Source: Taeniopygia guttata
Taxonomy: Eukaryota; Chordata; Aves; Passeriformes; Estrildidae
Assembly: GCF_048771995.1 (NCBI RefSeq)
Contig: NC_133024.1
Span: forward strand, 3,911,001 to 3,975,000
DNA: 64,000 bases
Direction of reading: 5' to 3'
Every line of letters begins with the position of its first letter. Position 1 is the first letter of the stretch. This document shows, piece by piece, positions 48,096 through 60,726 of this stretch. The position numbers were made by a program, and so were the translations under genes. The notes under the pieces were generated by a model, which worked only from the letters and a program-made list of their open reading frames with translations, was not told the DNA's origin and did no database searches.

Positions 48096-51000
48096 CTAAA
48101 TACGAAGCTTGGAACTACACATTAAAGCAGCACAGAATCAGAAAAATATAAAAGCTAAAACCTAAGGCATCACCATCAGTGGTAATAGTAATACCTCTGT
48201 GACAACATGTGTGAGAGAGGGAAAAAATTACTGTGCAGTAGCAAATTGCAGCTAGAGAAAAGCAGAGTGAGAACACACTGGTATCAGCAAGTACCACCTT
48301 CCCACTTACATCCTTATCTCCTGCCCTCCACCATCCCCTAATCATTTGCTGATACATCTTCATTTAGAAGTATGGTTCTTAAAATTAGTTTACACCACTG
48401 TTAAGGCTGATAACAGCAGCAGCTTTGGCCTCTGTGCTTTGTGCAGTAAGGAATGGTTGTTGGTTCAGGCAGAGCTTCTGTAACATCTGACATGCAGCAT
48501 GTCTAGAAAACCCTAATGAACCCTAATAACCCATTGCTCATCTACAGATGGATGTAGAAATGAGGAGATGTCATGGACCTACCTGGAGCCTCAGCTGTGA
48601 GCTTCTCATTTTTGGTACCAGACTTCCATTTTCTGCTTTTCTTGAATCCATGAAAGAAAGTTAAGAAGCAGCTGACATCTGTCTTGCACATCTCTTCATG
48701 TGTGAGTAATGGATCTAATCATTACCAAAGGAGACCTTGAGTGGAACAGGCAATAGGGAGGCACAGGCTCAGCACTTTGCAAAGATTTTGACTGTCTAGC
48801 TCCTTGGGATGTTATTTTATTTGTGTGGCTCCTAAATTTTAGGGTTAATTATTTTAAATACAAGCTAAGCAGGATACATAATTATATAAGTCCCTTAGCA
48901 TCCTTTGGAAATTTTGCTGCTAGATCCCACAAATTCCAAGAGGAAAATACAGCTTTATAATATCAGGCAATCAAATTAAACTTTACCCTAGAAGAGACCT
49001 CTTTTGTTATTTCTGCAACTTTGCATGATGTTTGATGTATGCAAGCATAATAAACCTCCTGCAGTGTCTCAGCTGTAGGCAAATGGCTCTGGCTCTGAAT
49101 GACCCAAGTGGTTTTCTATACTTGAAGGACAAATTGTATGATTAGACAACTAATAGTAAAAACTTTGCTCTTCTCCAATGGAGTGCAGCAGTATTCAACT
49201 GAATGTATTGCTCATTTGTCCCTTGTAGTTCATTTTTCTTTCTTATGCAGTCAGCACTGGTTGAGTAATTATATTTTCATATGAGAAAAGCAGCTCCTAT
49301 TGCAGAGTCACCCCTTTCTGTAGTCCCATAGGGAGAACATCTCACATTCATTTCTCCTTCCGAACCTACCTGCAGAGGAGTCACCAACACAAGATACTGC
49401 AATTAGCTCTTCTTATTCAGAGAGGGCAATTAAGCATGTGATTCTTCATCTTGTAAAGTGATGTTTTGTCTTAATGGGCCATTTTGCAAACAAATTCTGA
49501 TGAGCATGGAGCACAGAGGTTCACATGCTGCAGCCATAGGTGGTAAATAGGGCAAAGGGATATATGGGCAGTAGCAGTCTTTCCATAAGGGCATATGATG
49601 TTGCTGAGGGAGAAAATATTAGCCCTGAAGAAAAAAGTAATCTTCCATTCCTCACTGAGTACTGATATCCAGAAGTAAATAATTGTTTCAATCTTTCCAG
49701 TCATCACTTTTGATAATATGGGCCTATCTGTAAGAAGCAGTAGAACTTGCCTAAACACACTCAGGTTTTGGCAAGTCCATTCTTCTCCTTAGAAAGAATG
49801 ATGTGTATTTGCTGACTTATTTGGCATAGCTACTTGATTATTTTACTTTGTTAGATAGTATTTACAGATGGTTTTGAGAGAATATTTGTTTTGTGAGTTT
49901 AAACATTCCTTTCACTGGTGAAGGGAATAAATATCTGGAGGAGGATCTGTCATCATTCTTCATTAATAGAGCAAAATCCAATGAAAAGAGTGAGGCTGGA
50001 CCTTAGTATGGCTGCATTTATTCTGGTCCTGTGAGGTATTGCCTGCCTAGGCTATCTAGCTTGGGTTTCTCTTGCAAGCAGAACATCTGCCCAGTGCCTC
50101 CTAACCTCTAGGGATGGCTGTTTCTGATCAATTAAAAAATATGTTTGAATCATGAATAAAGAGTCACTCAGGAAACCAGTCTTTGCAATTTTATAAGAAC
50201 TGGAGATACACCTGCATAAAGCCTGCAGACAACTTAGGGTTTGAATCTATAGGAACATTCCTTAGGCTATTTCTGTTGATAGATGATTTTTGAATAGTAA
50301 CTTCTTAACTTGTAGAAGATTGGTTTTCAGTTTTGAATATATATATATATTTTTAGCCAGCTTTAAACTCTGACACGTCTAACACATTTATCTTAGTATG
50401 AGTCTTCTCATACCTCCTTTTCTCTGCACCTCTAGAAGATATTCCAACAGGTCTGACTATATTATTTGGACTCATAATTGATGTCAGTGAACAAGCAACC
50501 TGTGCCAGCAAGGATCTGCAGAAGCAATTATTTCATGCTGTCACTTCCCCCAGGGAATTAAAATCCCCCTTGGACCAAAGTTATTCCATGGTATGGGAGG
50601 GGTATCTGGCAGTTCACAAAGGAAACAAAAAGGGACTCTCCTGACACAGCTCCTGCATACTGTATTGCCTCTTCTTCAAAAATGTATTAGTGTCACTGGT
50701 CCCTGATACATCCTGGATAGAAAGATCAAAGATGAAAAAGGGGAGTATGAGGATACTGGTCCTGTAATGTAACCTAGACAGTGAAATTCCCCTATCCTTC
50801 CCTTGCCCATGAAAATAGCTGTTTACAATTTACTTTGAGTATTGTGACTGGAAACTGCACATGGATTAAGTGTAATCCACAAAGAAGTCACTGCTGCAGG
50901 CACAGGCTAAAATTGCATGGCATAATTTTGTGATGTGACAATTGGTGGTGTCTTCTTAAAATACACTGTAGGGTCTGGGTTTTCAGAGGGAAAGTCTTCA

Positions 51001-51362
51001 ATGCTGTCTGAAAAACAAAAACGTCTGAGCAGTGTTGCATATGGAAAATCAGAGCTCTAAACTCACAGGTACTTCAGAAAATATGGACTTAATTATTAGA
51101 AAATTTATTCTTCATCATTTTATTTCCAGGGTTAATTCTCCTGAGGTCACCACTAACATAGATGCTGTCAGTTTTTCAATTTCACTCCTGTTGCTGTGGG
51201 CACCTAAGCAGTGTGAGTGTTGTAAGATTTCAAATTCCTGTAGTGTAAAGTAAATCCCAGCCTTTTTTTTGTAAGGTTTATTTGTTCTGACTGAATGCAG
51301 AGAAAAACTGTAGCCTTTGGTTTAAAAGTTTGGTTACATGGTGACTTTTGGCAGTCTTTTTC
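48096..51362. other. Gene-free stretch
   Basis: AT-rich DNA with a short TA run near 50338-50351. No exon or repeat family is recognised. Confidence 0.5.
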
Positions 51363-51435
51363 ACAGAACCAGTCACAGAACAATTTAGGTGAGAAAAGAC
51401 CTCTGAGAATGAGTCCAACCTTTGGCTGAGCCATT
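51363..51435 (-). mobile_element. CR1 LINE 3' end, antisense, short
   Basis: The segment from TCACAGAACCAGTCACAGAA through GGTGAGAAAAGACCTCTGAG to GAGTCCAACCTTTGGCTGAG is the reverse complement of a CR1 3' terminus. Confidence 0.85.
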
Positions 51436-51467
51436 GAACCAGATCATGGCACTAAATTTTTCTAGAC

Positions 51468-51575
51468 TTCCCTTTTCCCTTTTCCCTTTTCCCTTTTCCC
51501 TTTTCCCTTTTCCCTTTTCCCTTTTCCCTTTTCCCTTTTCCCTTTTCCCTTTTCCCTTTTCCCTTTTCCCTTCCC
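51468..51575. repeat. 7-bp CCCTTTT array, about 15 copies
   Basis: An almost perfect run of CCCTTTT units occupies about 108 bases. The minus strand is (GGGAAAA)n, so three-G runs recur every 7 bases. The array is a pure purine/pyrimidine mirror repeat. Confidence 0.97.
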
Positions 51576-54500
51576 ATCCTCTAGATTTTTTTGTATATCA
51601 CAAATCAAAATCTAAGTGAAGTGTAGCAAGACTTCAAAAATATTAGTTTTTCCAGATGTGACACTTGAGCAAAAGATGTTCAAAGAAAAAGCCTTTGGCT
51701 TTCTACCAAAATGTCAATGACATTTGTGATGAATTGTAATAAATTTTGTTAGTTGCCAAAAACTAAATTGGAAAAAGAAAGCATTAGTAGCTATAGAAAA
51801 TTATTCTGACTCCTTGACATTTCACTGGATGATAAGGTCTAAATTCCCTACTCCAGCTGATGCAGATCCATAATAATTCTTCCAAAAGCAATACCTAGCT
51901 TAAATTTACATATTTACAGGCAAGTGAATGGCATATTGCCCAAGTAATTTCTGCAACTTTGATGAAGATCCCAGTTTTCTCAAATGAATCACTTCAGATT
52001 AAACTTTTTAAATGTTTTTAAATCTTTTAAAATGTATATTTATATTTTAATCATTTCAAGTTGAAAGTACAGAGCATTCTGATTGTGGAAAATAAAGCCA
52101 TGGTTTAATTGATACTGGTTACATACTGCTAAATATTTTCTGAAATGTAATAATAAGTGAAACAATATACTTAAGAAAAAGCTGCTTATATAGAGTCACA
52201 CAGATGTATAATATACTGTGAATTAAATTTAAACAGCTTGGTTGCAGGAGTTGAGCATTAGGAGTCATAACCAACAAGTAGGCAGACCTTAAAATGGCAT
52301 TAGTGAAATTTCATTTTGGATTAATCTCTGGAAGGACAACCTGCTAGTTAAAAACAGAATACTGGATGTTTGTCTGTCCCCTTAGAATCCTTACAATGGT
52401 TCCTGGAAAATATGAGTTATTTACTTCAAATACCCATAGTAATACTTTACCAAGTTCCCAGGCCCAGCAGGATGCACCTTGAGCTCACCTGCTGAGATAA
52501 AAACTAACATTTGAAATTCCCCTAAATCACTCACTTGTCACTGGAGCAAACTGCAGGTCCTGTGCTCCTGGCAGTGTTTCCTGGGGCTGCAGAATCCCTG
52601 CTGGGTGCCTTGTGAAAATGCTCTTCTCCAAGTGGTTCCTGCTTAGAGATAACAAAAATCACAGAGCTTGGCTGCTGGAAATACTGATGGAGAACTCCAT
52701 CCTTCTGTAACAGGTTCTAAAAATATCATTATTTTTGTTTTCTAAAAAAATTCAGTGGTTTGATTTTTTTTCCCAACAGAACGCATTTGAAGTCCACCAA
52801 AAGGAGCACACAAAGTGAACTTGTTGGCCCTTGTTCTCTTGTCTATTTGGCCTAAAATGGTTTAGCAAATTTCATCTGAATTTGTACTTTTGGTTTGAAT
52901 CAATTTCTCACTATTGTGTACTAATACAATGTGCCAGTACTGAATAAGAAAAAAATTTTATTTATGCATCACATTTCATTAAGCAGGAGTGTAGACCGTG
53001 CTCTTGGATTAAATTATTAAATATAATGTATAATACAAATGACAGAACTAGCAGAGTGTATATATATATTTAAAAATAGTATTTATTGTATATTAAACAA
53101 GAAAAAAACACTTCAGCCATTATTAATACAGAGAATAAAATCAGAAAGCAGAAGGGAAAGTGATACAAGGCTAGGTTTTTAAATATTAGTTTAAGTTAAT
53201 GATTCAACACCCAAATATCTGTAGGATAGGTTATGGTGGGAGAAGAAACCAAGTGATGAAAAATCAGTGGCTGATGTAGTGTTAAGGCTTAGAATCTGTG
53301 GCTCCTGGCCCCCAAAACTCATCTTTGGAAGGAGAGTAGGGCCCTTCAGTGAAGCTGTGCTGGTTTCACTGGGTCCTACTGGCATGAGGCCTTCTGGAAA
53401 TATTTTCTGCTTTGGTGCCATTTGGGTGTCTGTTACTCTTAATTAAGTTTCCACACCACTTTGGTGTTTTGCAGAAATTTGAGAATAAAAAACAAGTATC
53501 TCATCTTTTGGGGTTTTTTTTCCACTTGATTTTTTTTAATAGAAACCAAAAGAACCTGCTTTTCAGTTTTAGTTGTGGAAGAAACTGGACTTCTCAGAGG
53601 GACAAAACAGGAGAGTATGAGAAATGGCATGTTTTAGTACTTGTGTGTTTTACAGCAGATGAAGATGACAGATATCACCTGTTTTCATTTAGAAGCATCT
53701 TTTAGTTAGAACTACCCTTCTTTCAGCATGGGCTTTACCCTTATGCAGCAATTAACTGAGTAAAATGAATTAATTTAAAAGGTATGGCTTGTATTAGGCC
53801 ACAGAGGACAGTTTTTCATCTGGATCTTCAAAGAGTCTTTGACCTGAGCAATATATCTCATTCTTCTGCTTTATATTCAATCCAGTGTTCATTCCATTTA
53901 CTCACTGCCTCATTCAGATTCTGAAACACAAACTATTCTTGTTCACCTTGGGCTGTAATTTCTGTACCTCTGCGGGGTTTTTCCCCACCCAGCCAGGAAA
54001 CAAAAGACAGGGTGTGCTTTTAAAGGCAGGAAAGTAGCTTTAAATATCCTGATGGAAGAGCTGTGAGGTTTATTTATTTTAATTTTTTTAAAAGGTATAA
54101 TTTCTTTCCAAATGTGTGCCTTTGTGAAACGTTTATTTTAGAGTCCCTTTCTGAGTCTAGAAGTGAAGCTTTTTCTAACAACATAAGCAGGACTTCCTTT
54201 TCTTGTCTCATCCCCTGCCTTCCTGGGGCCTTAAAAAGAGCATTTTTCCTGTAGAATAAATAACTTAACCAAAATAGATATATAAACCCACTGTAGAACT
54301 GTTTATAGTTGAAACCCAACTGTTATTTTGCAGCTGGTCTCTGTAGTTTATGTTGAAGCTCACAAAAAGTTGTCAGCTTCTCTGAGATCTTTGTATTACA
54401 TGTTAGTTCCTTTAAAATGAGAAGTCAGCCTTCCTCCTGACCTTTTTAAATGCCAAGTTCTACAAGTAATAAGTATAGAAAGACTCAATACTTCGTGAAT

Positions 54501-57500
54501 ACTTAAAATGTGGTCACCAGGTAGACTTTTTTAATTGGAAGTTGCACCAGAGGCAGGAGCTGGTGTCAGGCTGGATGCAGCTCTGGCAGCCATCAAGGTG
54601 ATGAAGCAGAGGAAAGTGGCCAATGTGACTGTGTGCTAAAATAATACAGACAATGAAAAAGCTCCACATAATTATCATTATTCCTGCTCTACTAAGATAT
54701 GCTGCTTTGCTTTTTTGCATTTTTGAGGTGGGGGAAGAGAGACAGAGACATGATTTACAAATTAATCTGTGCAGGACCTTTTGTAGGTGAATCCAGGACA
54801 GAGCTAGCATTTTGTAACAGACTGTAGTTTCTAAGCTAGAGGTCATGGTCATAAAAGGTTCATGATCCTGGAGGTGATGTTATGTGCCTAGGAGCATGAA
54901 TAAGAAATGTATTTACAGAGCAAAATTTTTTGGGAGCAGCCCTCTCTTTTTGCCAGAGCTACTTTTAGGTTCCTGACCACAAGAAAGAAAAGAGTGGAGA
55001 CAACTGGAAAATTATGTTGCTGTTCCAGTTCAGGTGGTGTTGTCAGAATATACAAGACCTAACAAGATTAGAGGAGTTTTGCCCTTTAATTTGAACAGAT
55101 GCAAGTTGAAGTTACTAGCAGATCTACATCATCACTCTGGTTCAGCCCTGAGTCATGGGATTATTACATTCTGCTATACTCATTTTTGATGAACTACTTT
55201 GCTTCTTTTTTTTTTGTTGTTTGTTTTGTTTTGTGAGGGTGGGTTAAACAAATGCTAATTCCTCAGTGAAATATTTCTCCCCTGTTGAAACTTGAATGGG
55301 ATATTACAGAGTGCAAGATCAGAAACCACCCTTCACACAATAGCTGTGCCAGGAAAGCAGATTGCCGAGGGGTGGGTAACGTGAATGAGAGGGACAAGGG
55401 GGGGCTTTTCAAGAGGCCCTTATATTTTGATGTTTCTTGTCTTGTGATATTAATCTAATTTATTTCTTTTTGCACTGAACCAAGTTGGATGTCACATATT
55501 TCTTTAATCCAAGTTGTTAAAATTCCCAGCTCTTGCTCACGCATGCTGTAATTTCTGCTTTTCATTAAGGTTATTTCTCTATTTCATGTAGTGGAAAAGA
55601 GGTTATTCACATCACAGCTTTCCTGCTTGTGAGGAGCAGATGGGACTTCTAGCAGTGTCTACCTGAGTGCTAGAGCAAGTCCAGGACCAGGTCATGACTC
55701 TGGATTTTGACAGGAACCCGTATGTTCAGGTGCCTACAAGGCCAGGTAGGAGTGCAGAAACTAAGGGAAGGGACAAACTCAGTGTAGAAAGAACCTGTAA
55801 GTTAGTTGAAGGGTGCCAATAGGATTTTGATAGAAACGTCTAAGATTTTCTTGTAATTCCTATCCTTTAATGAAGAGAAGCATTTTTCCCAGGATAGGGA
55901 ACAAGATGCAGCTAAAGCAGGCTTGACCATGGTTGCTAATGCAAATGGAAATTGGATTTTTTTTTTCAAGGCACTATATTCAAAATAGAGTTTAAAGTAT
56001 GAAGAAAAATACCATTCTTGATTCTTGCCCAGCGCTGATCTTCCCTTTGCATCTCACCTGCATTTAAATCTATTTTGCTTTCTCTCCTAGAGATCCAATT
56101 CTCCCCAAAGCAGACTACATAGTTATAGTCTGCTATAAGACTGCACTACTCTTGGAAAAATCTGCATACCTTAGTGCTTACATTCCCCTGCTTTTGCATT
56201 TGAGCTGAGCCCCTGACAACTGAAAATATTTAAAGAAAAACAAAACCCTAATGAATGTGAAAGGCATCTGCACAAAAACACAAGCCCTCTTTTTCTGTCT
56301 CAATTGAAATACATTAAAAGCTTTGTATAGTCTATAAAAGTAAACACTGCTACTCATTCCCTCTATGCTGTTTTGCACCAGTTTTGAAGGTCTTTGAAAC
56401 TGTTTTTGTGTCCTTATTCTTTACTAATTAGGACATTTCTATCCTAATAAAGATCCCTAAGTAAAATTTCTGTCTGTGTCTAAGCTCAGCAGCTACGTGG
56501 TCACATCTCTCTGTATCATTTTTCCTGCGAACTTTCCATTCCTTCTCCTTTACTTGGAATAAAATCAAGCATTCTGTTAATGGCCAGAAGCCTGCAGCAG
56601 GAGGGTCATACCACAGCTCATCTGGGCCCGTGGATGCAGTAGGTGAAATGCTATCAGTCTTCTGGAACGGTGATGAGTATCTGTAAAGTCACTTTCCTGT
56701 AACAGAAACTAAGTTTAAGAGCAGGAAAAGCATCAGTCTCCTTCATGACTTCTCTGTTTTTGCCACATAAAGTCAACTGGCTGTAAGCTGTGGGCCCAGC
56801 TTGGCTTCAAAGTGTGCCTGGCTCTTCATTCACAAACTAAATGCTCTAGAGAGCTGCCAAACTGGGGAGATTATTTTGTCTCATTTTCTGGCAAGCTGCG
56901 ACTGCGTGTACCACTTCATTTATATGCTAATGGAGGCCAATCCTCCAAATAGGCTGCACACAATATCAGTGTGACTTGGCTCTGGCTGTATGGTTATCCT
57001 GCCTTCAGCAGCCTCGGTGTGTGTGCTCGGAGCTGGACAGGGTTTAATGTGTCTTCATCGATGAAGTCCTGGGTCCTGACCCTGCTTTTTGGAGAGTGGC
57101 AGCTGAACTTGAGGAGTCATTCAGGTTGAGGATTACCACGTCTTGTGAAGGTGAGCTCATGGCACTTCTTGAGCGGGACTCTGCGCTTTTGAGGTGTGAG
57201 GAGATGTTGGTGTTTCTTAGGTCAGCCGGTGTAATGAGAGGTTGCAGAGGGCACAGCTAATTACGGGGACAAGGTGTTGACAAGCCAGCTGAGTTGAACA
57301 GCCAGTTTTGTTGTCTCCTCTTGAGCATTGCAGAAGCTCACTCTCTCCCAGACTGCCCATTACAGAAGCATCCATGCTCTGTCAGCCATTCCTTGAGGAG
57401 TGTTGTATTGTTACGGAAAGAGCAGATACAAATGTGTGCATTCAAGGCTACTTTAAAAATATATATGTTAAGGGTTCCATTTGACTGTTTTGGACATCAT

Positions 57501-60500
57501 GAATTCCAAAAGTCAAGCATGGACTATTCAGAAAGTGGATATATGGCTCATGCTGAATTTTACAGATTGAATATCACTGAGTGCCTCTCAACTTAGCTTG
57601 GGAAATTAGTACCTCATGCGTTAAGACAGGCATGTGACACATACTTTGCCATCAACCCTGGACATCAGGGGATCACTCTAAGTTCTGAAATTTCTATGTG
57701 ATATGATTTCCACACTTTTTAAAACTGTCTTTTAGAAACATATCTAAGTGTGTTTTTAGAATCTCATTAAAAGAGAACTGAGTGCTTGAAAATCAGAAAA
57801 TTCGCAGCTGTCAGTCACCTGTGTGATTCCTCTGTGGGCCTACCCTGCATCACATGCCATTCTGGACAACAGCAGAATAGGAACATGGAGTTGCAACATG
57901 TCTAACATTTAAAAACTGAGTGCTTGGGCTGCATTTCCAAGTGCTGGTCCAGGTGTCCAAAATGGGGCTGCTAGCCATAGCCTACTGGAGAGAGAAAACA
58001 GCCCAGGAAAGCGGCTGTTGACAAGAACAAAAATGTGCCAAAAATTCCTGTGCTCTCCCAAGCTGACTGCATGCTCACAACTTTGCAATAAGGGATTATT
58101 TGAAATCAGGATTCACTTGCATTGTCACTTTGTATACTGGGGGATTTGCTGTTCTCTTCGGAGTTGTATCAGTGCCCATCTCTCATCCAGGAAGGAGAAT
58201 CAGTTCAGCATCAGCTTTCTCCCCTTCCTGAGGCAACTCGAACTTACACCCCCTGTGCAGGATAATTGGCTTTTCCAGTTAAAGAATTGACAAAGAGGCT
58301 CTTCACCTCACCTGTGGATGTGAAGTCATGATTTTGCCAGAAAGGGAAGACTCATCAAGCCACAGAGCAAAAAGCCAGAGGTAGCATGACTGCCTTGCCT
58401 AGTGATGAGGCAATTTCCTGGGATGGAGCAGTTACAGGATCAGGTACTTCCCAGAAGTATCTAAGTGTTTTTGCAATCTGCTTGTCATTCATCAGGTAAA
58501 ACTTCCATGGGATTTCCAGAGCCTGCCCGTGCATTCACTTCTCTTTGTTCCTATGAACTGCTTGTTTGCAACAGCATGCTGCCTCCAGGTTATGACCTGT
58601 TGGTTGACAAAAATAGGTGCCAAGTGAGGCTCCTGCCAGGGCATGACTGCCAGGCTGAAGAATTCCAAGGAGGTGGCTCATTTATTTCCATGACACTGTG
58701 CTCCTTTGTGTGGTCCGTGGAGCAGGTCTTGGCAAGCAGCATTGAAGCAAGCCTCTGTTTAAAGTGGAAAAGCTCCAAAGCGGATAAATTTCCTCTGTCA
58801 AATGGGTCAGAGAAAGGACATCCCCGCTCTAGGCCAGGCTGGTGTCATTAGGTGAAGGAGGATTGTTCCTCAGCCTTGGAAGTGGCCCAAGGTGGAGCTG
58901 AGCACTCAGAAGCTGAAGGGGATGGTTGCAGAGGGCAGGATCAGGGTGGAGGATCAGGAAGGAGAGCTGGCTGCTCACTCAGAGCACCTTCCTGTGCTTT
59001 GGGCAGCCCTGCAAGGGGCAGCAGCCTTTGCCCCATCAGTCTTTGTCCCATCAGGTGTCAGCTTCTGCCCAGGAAGCAAAAGCAGTCAAGAAACCTGGAC
59101 AAGCTGGGGAGAGAAGCTGGCACAATTTGGCTTCTAGGAGACTCGTATTTGAAGAATCATCCAAAAGTCTGAAAATACCCTATGAACAATGGAATCTTAA
59201 AGGTTTCTGCCCAAACCCCATTGCTACCAGTGCTGCAGTTCTGTTACTGCTGGAGTACAATGCTTGCTCCTCAGCAGTATTGAAAGTCTGAAATTTATTT
59301 ATTCAAAGCTGGAGTGAAAAGAGAACTGTTTGAAATGTTCTTTTTTACACATATATTTTTCTTGTTAACTTAGTTGCACTAATGTTTGTTTTTGGATGCT
59401 AACAGGATGTTTTAATTAATGAATATTTGTTTTGTGGTATCAGGCACTGACCTGATGCAGGATCCCACTTAAAAGTTCTGCCCAAGTTGGACCAGAGGTT
59501 TTTACTCCAAACCCACTAAGATAAACAAAGCAGGAACTTGAACATGGGTGTCCCAATGTCAAGAGCTTTCCAGAGAATGAAGCCAGCTTCTACTCATTTC
59601 ATAAAAGACAGTTTTGACTGAAGGGTAAACGTTTCTTTATTCTGGCTGTGCTAGAATGCTATGTATCTTACCACATTAGGGCTAGCTGACAATACAGGTT
59701 AATTTTGAAATGAGTAGAGTTGTGTTTCACAAAGTTATGAATCTACAGTTAAGGCAAAATCCAGATCTTTCAGCAGACAGCCTGTTGGCAAACTTAACTG
59801 GAAAATAGCTTTTGCCGGGGATAGGAAAATGATTTATAGAGCAAGAGGTAGAGTGGAACAGGTCCTTTTCCTGTAGTATTCAGAGTCTAGTTCTCTCAAA
59901 AAAAGGGATTCACTGCATTTAAATACAGGGTTTCATTACTGTAAGAATGCAGAGGAAGGTGGCCTGCAGCTCTAGAAGTTCCCTGGGAAGAGAATTGTGT
60001 ATCTGAGCAAACTTGTAATCCATGGTTGGTGTCCTGCTGAGTAGTTCTGAGGAACATAAACACAGTGGCTTGCTTGGGTACTAAAATTGAGTATCTTGTG
60101 ATGCTGGCAGTTGCTGAAGGTAGTGGGTGTAACAACCACTGTTCATTTAAATCAACTGCAGAGTGCAATTAGGCTTTAGGGAATAGATAGCTGAAACAAT
60201 AGGAGCCACCACCCCAAAAATGAGGGTATGTACAAAGCTGTTTAAGAAAGTGTTGTGTAGGTGGAGGGTTTGACAGCAGGCTGAATTAACATGCAGGTGG
60301 CTGAATACTGTTCATGTGGAAGAGAAACCAGAAAGACAAGAGGGCAGCATGCAGAGAAGGCATAAAGAAAGTCACAGCCAAATAAATACTTCTCTCTGAG
60401 TAAAAGCTGAGTTTTCGGAAGTCAGGCATATGGAGCTTCAGGAAAGCAAGGTGTTATCTGCTCTGAAGTTCAACTGCACGAGGTAAGTGATGCAAAAGTA

Positions 60501-60505
60501 TTGAC
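51576..60505. other. Long gene-free stretch
   Basis: Mostly AT-rich with no recognised repeat. A moderately GC-richer patch at about 56880-57160 holds a CCAAT box, a 14-bp palindrome and a donor-like GAAG|GTGAGC. Overlapping open frames at 58465-59291 lie in a second GC-richer patch but resemble no protein I know. No PHLDB2 coding exon, the gene expected downstream from mammalian order, can be seen. Confidence 0.45.
57053..57066. repeat. Perfect 14-bp palindrome CTTCATCGATGAAG
   Basis: The palindrome is self-complementary over all 14 bases and lies in the GC-richer patch described for this stretch. Its role is unknown. Confidence 0.8.
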
Positions 60506-60726
60506 TGTTGCCTCAGGCCTCTAGTTGGGTAATAATTAGCATTGATTCTATGATTGTAGAAGATTGATCAATTGCTTTATTATATCATCTTATACTATAA
60601 TATCTTATTAAGAAACTCAGTAATCCTTACAGCCAGCCTCATACAGCTTTGACCTAATTGGTCAATCAATCCAAACACCTGTGTCCAATTAAGAAATCAC
60701 TTTTTGGTAAGCAAATCTCCATGACA
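60506..60726 (-). mobile_element. Probable solo LTR, antisense
   Basis: On the minus strand it starts TGTCATGGAGATTTGC and ends near GAGGCAACA, so TG...CA borders span 221 bases. Inside are GGTCAAAGCTGTATGAGG and an AATAAAGCAATTGATCAATC phrase like the poly(A) region of songbird LTRs I recall. No target duplication or internal region is evident. Confidence 0.6.

Noticed and set aside
51422-51619. 65-codon frame with repeated Phe-Ser-Leu-Phe-Pro
   Set aside because: It is a direct translation of the 7-bp CCCTTTT array.
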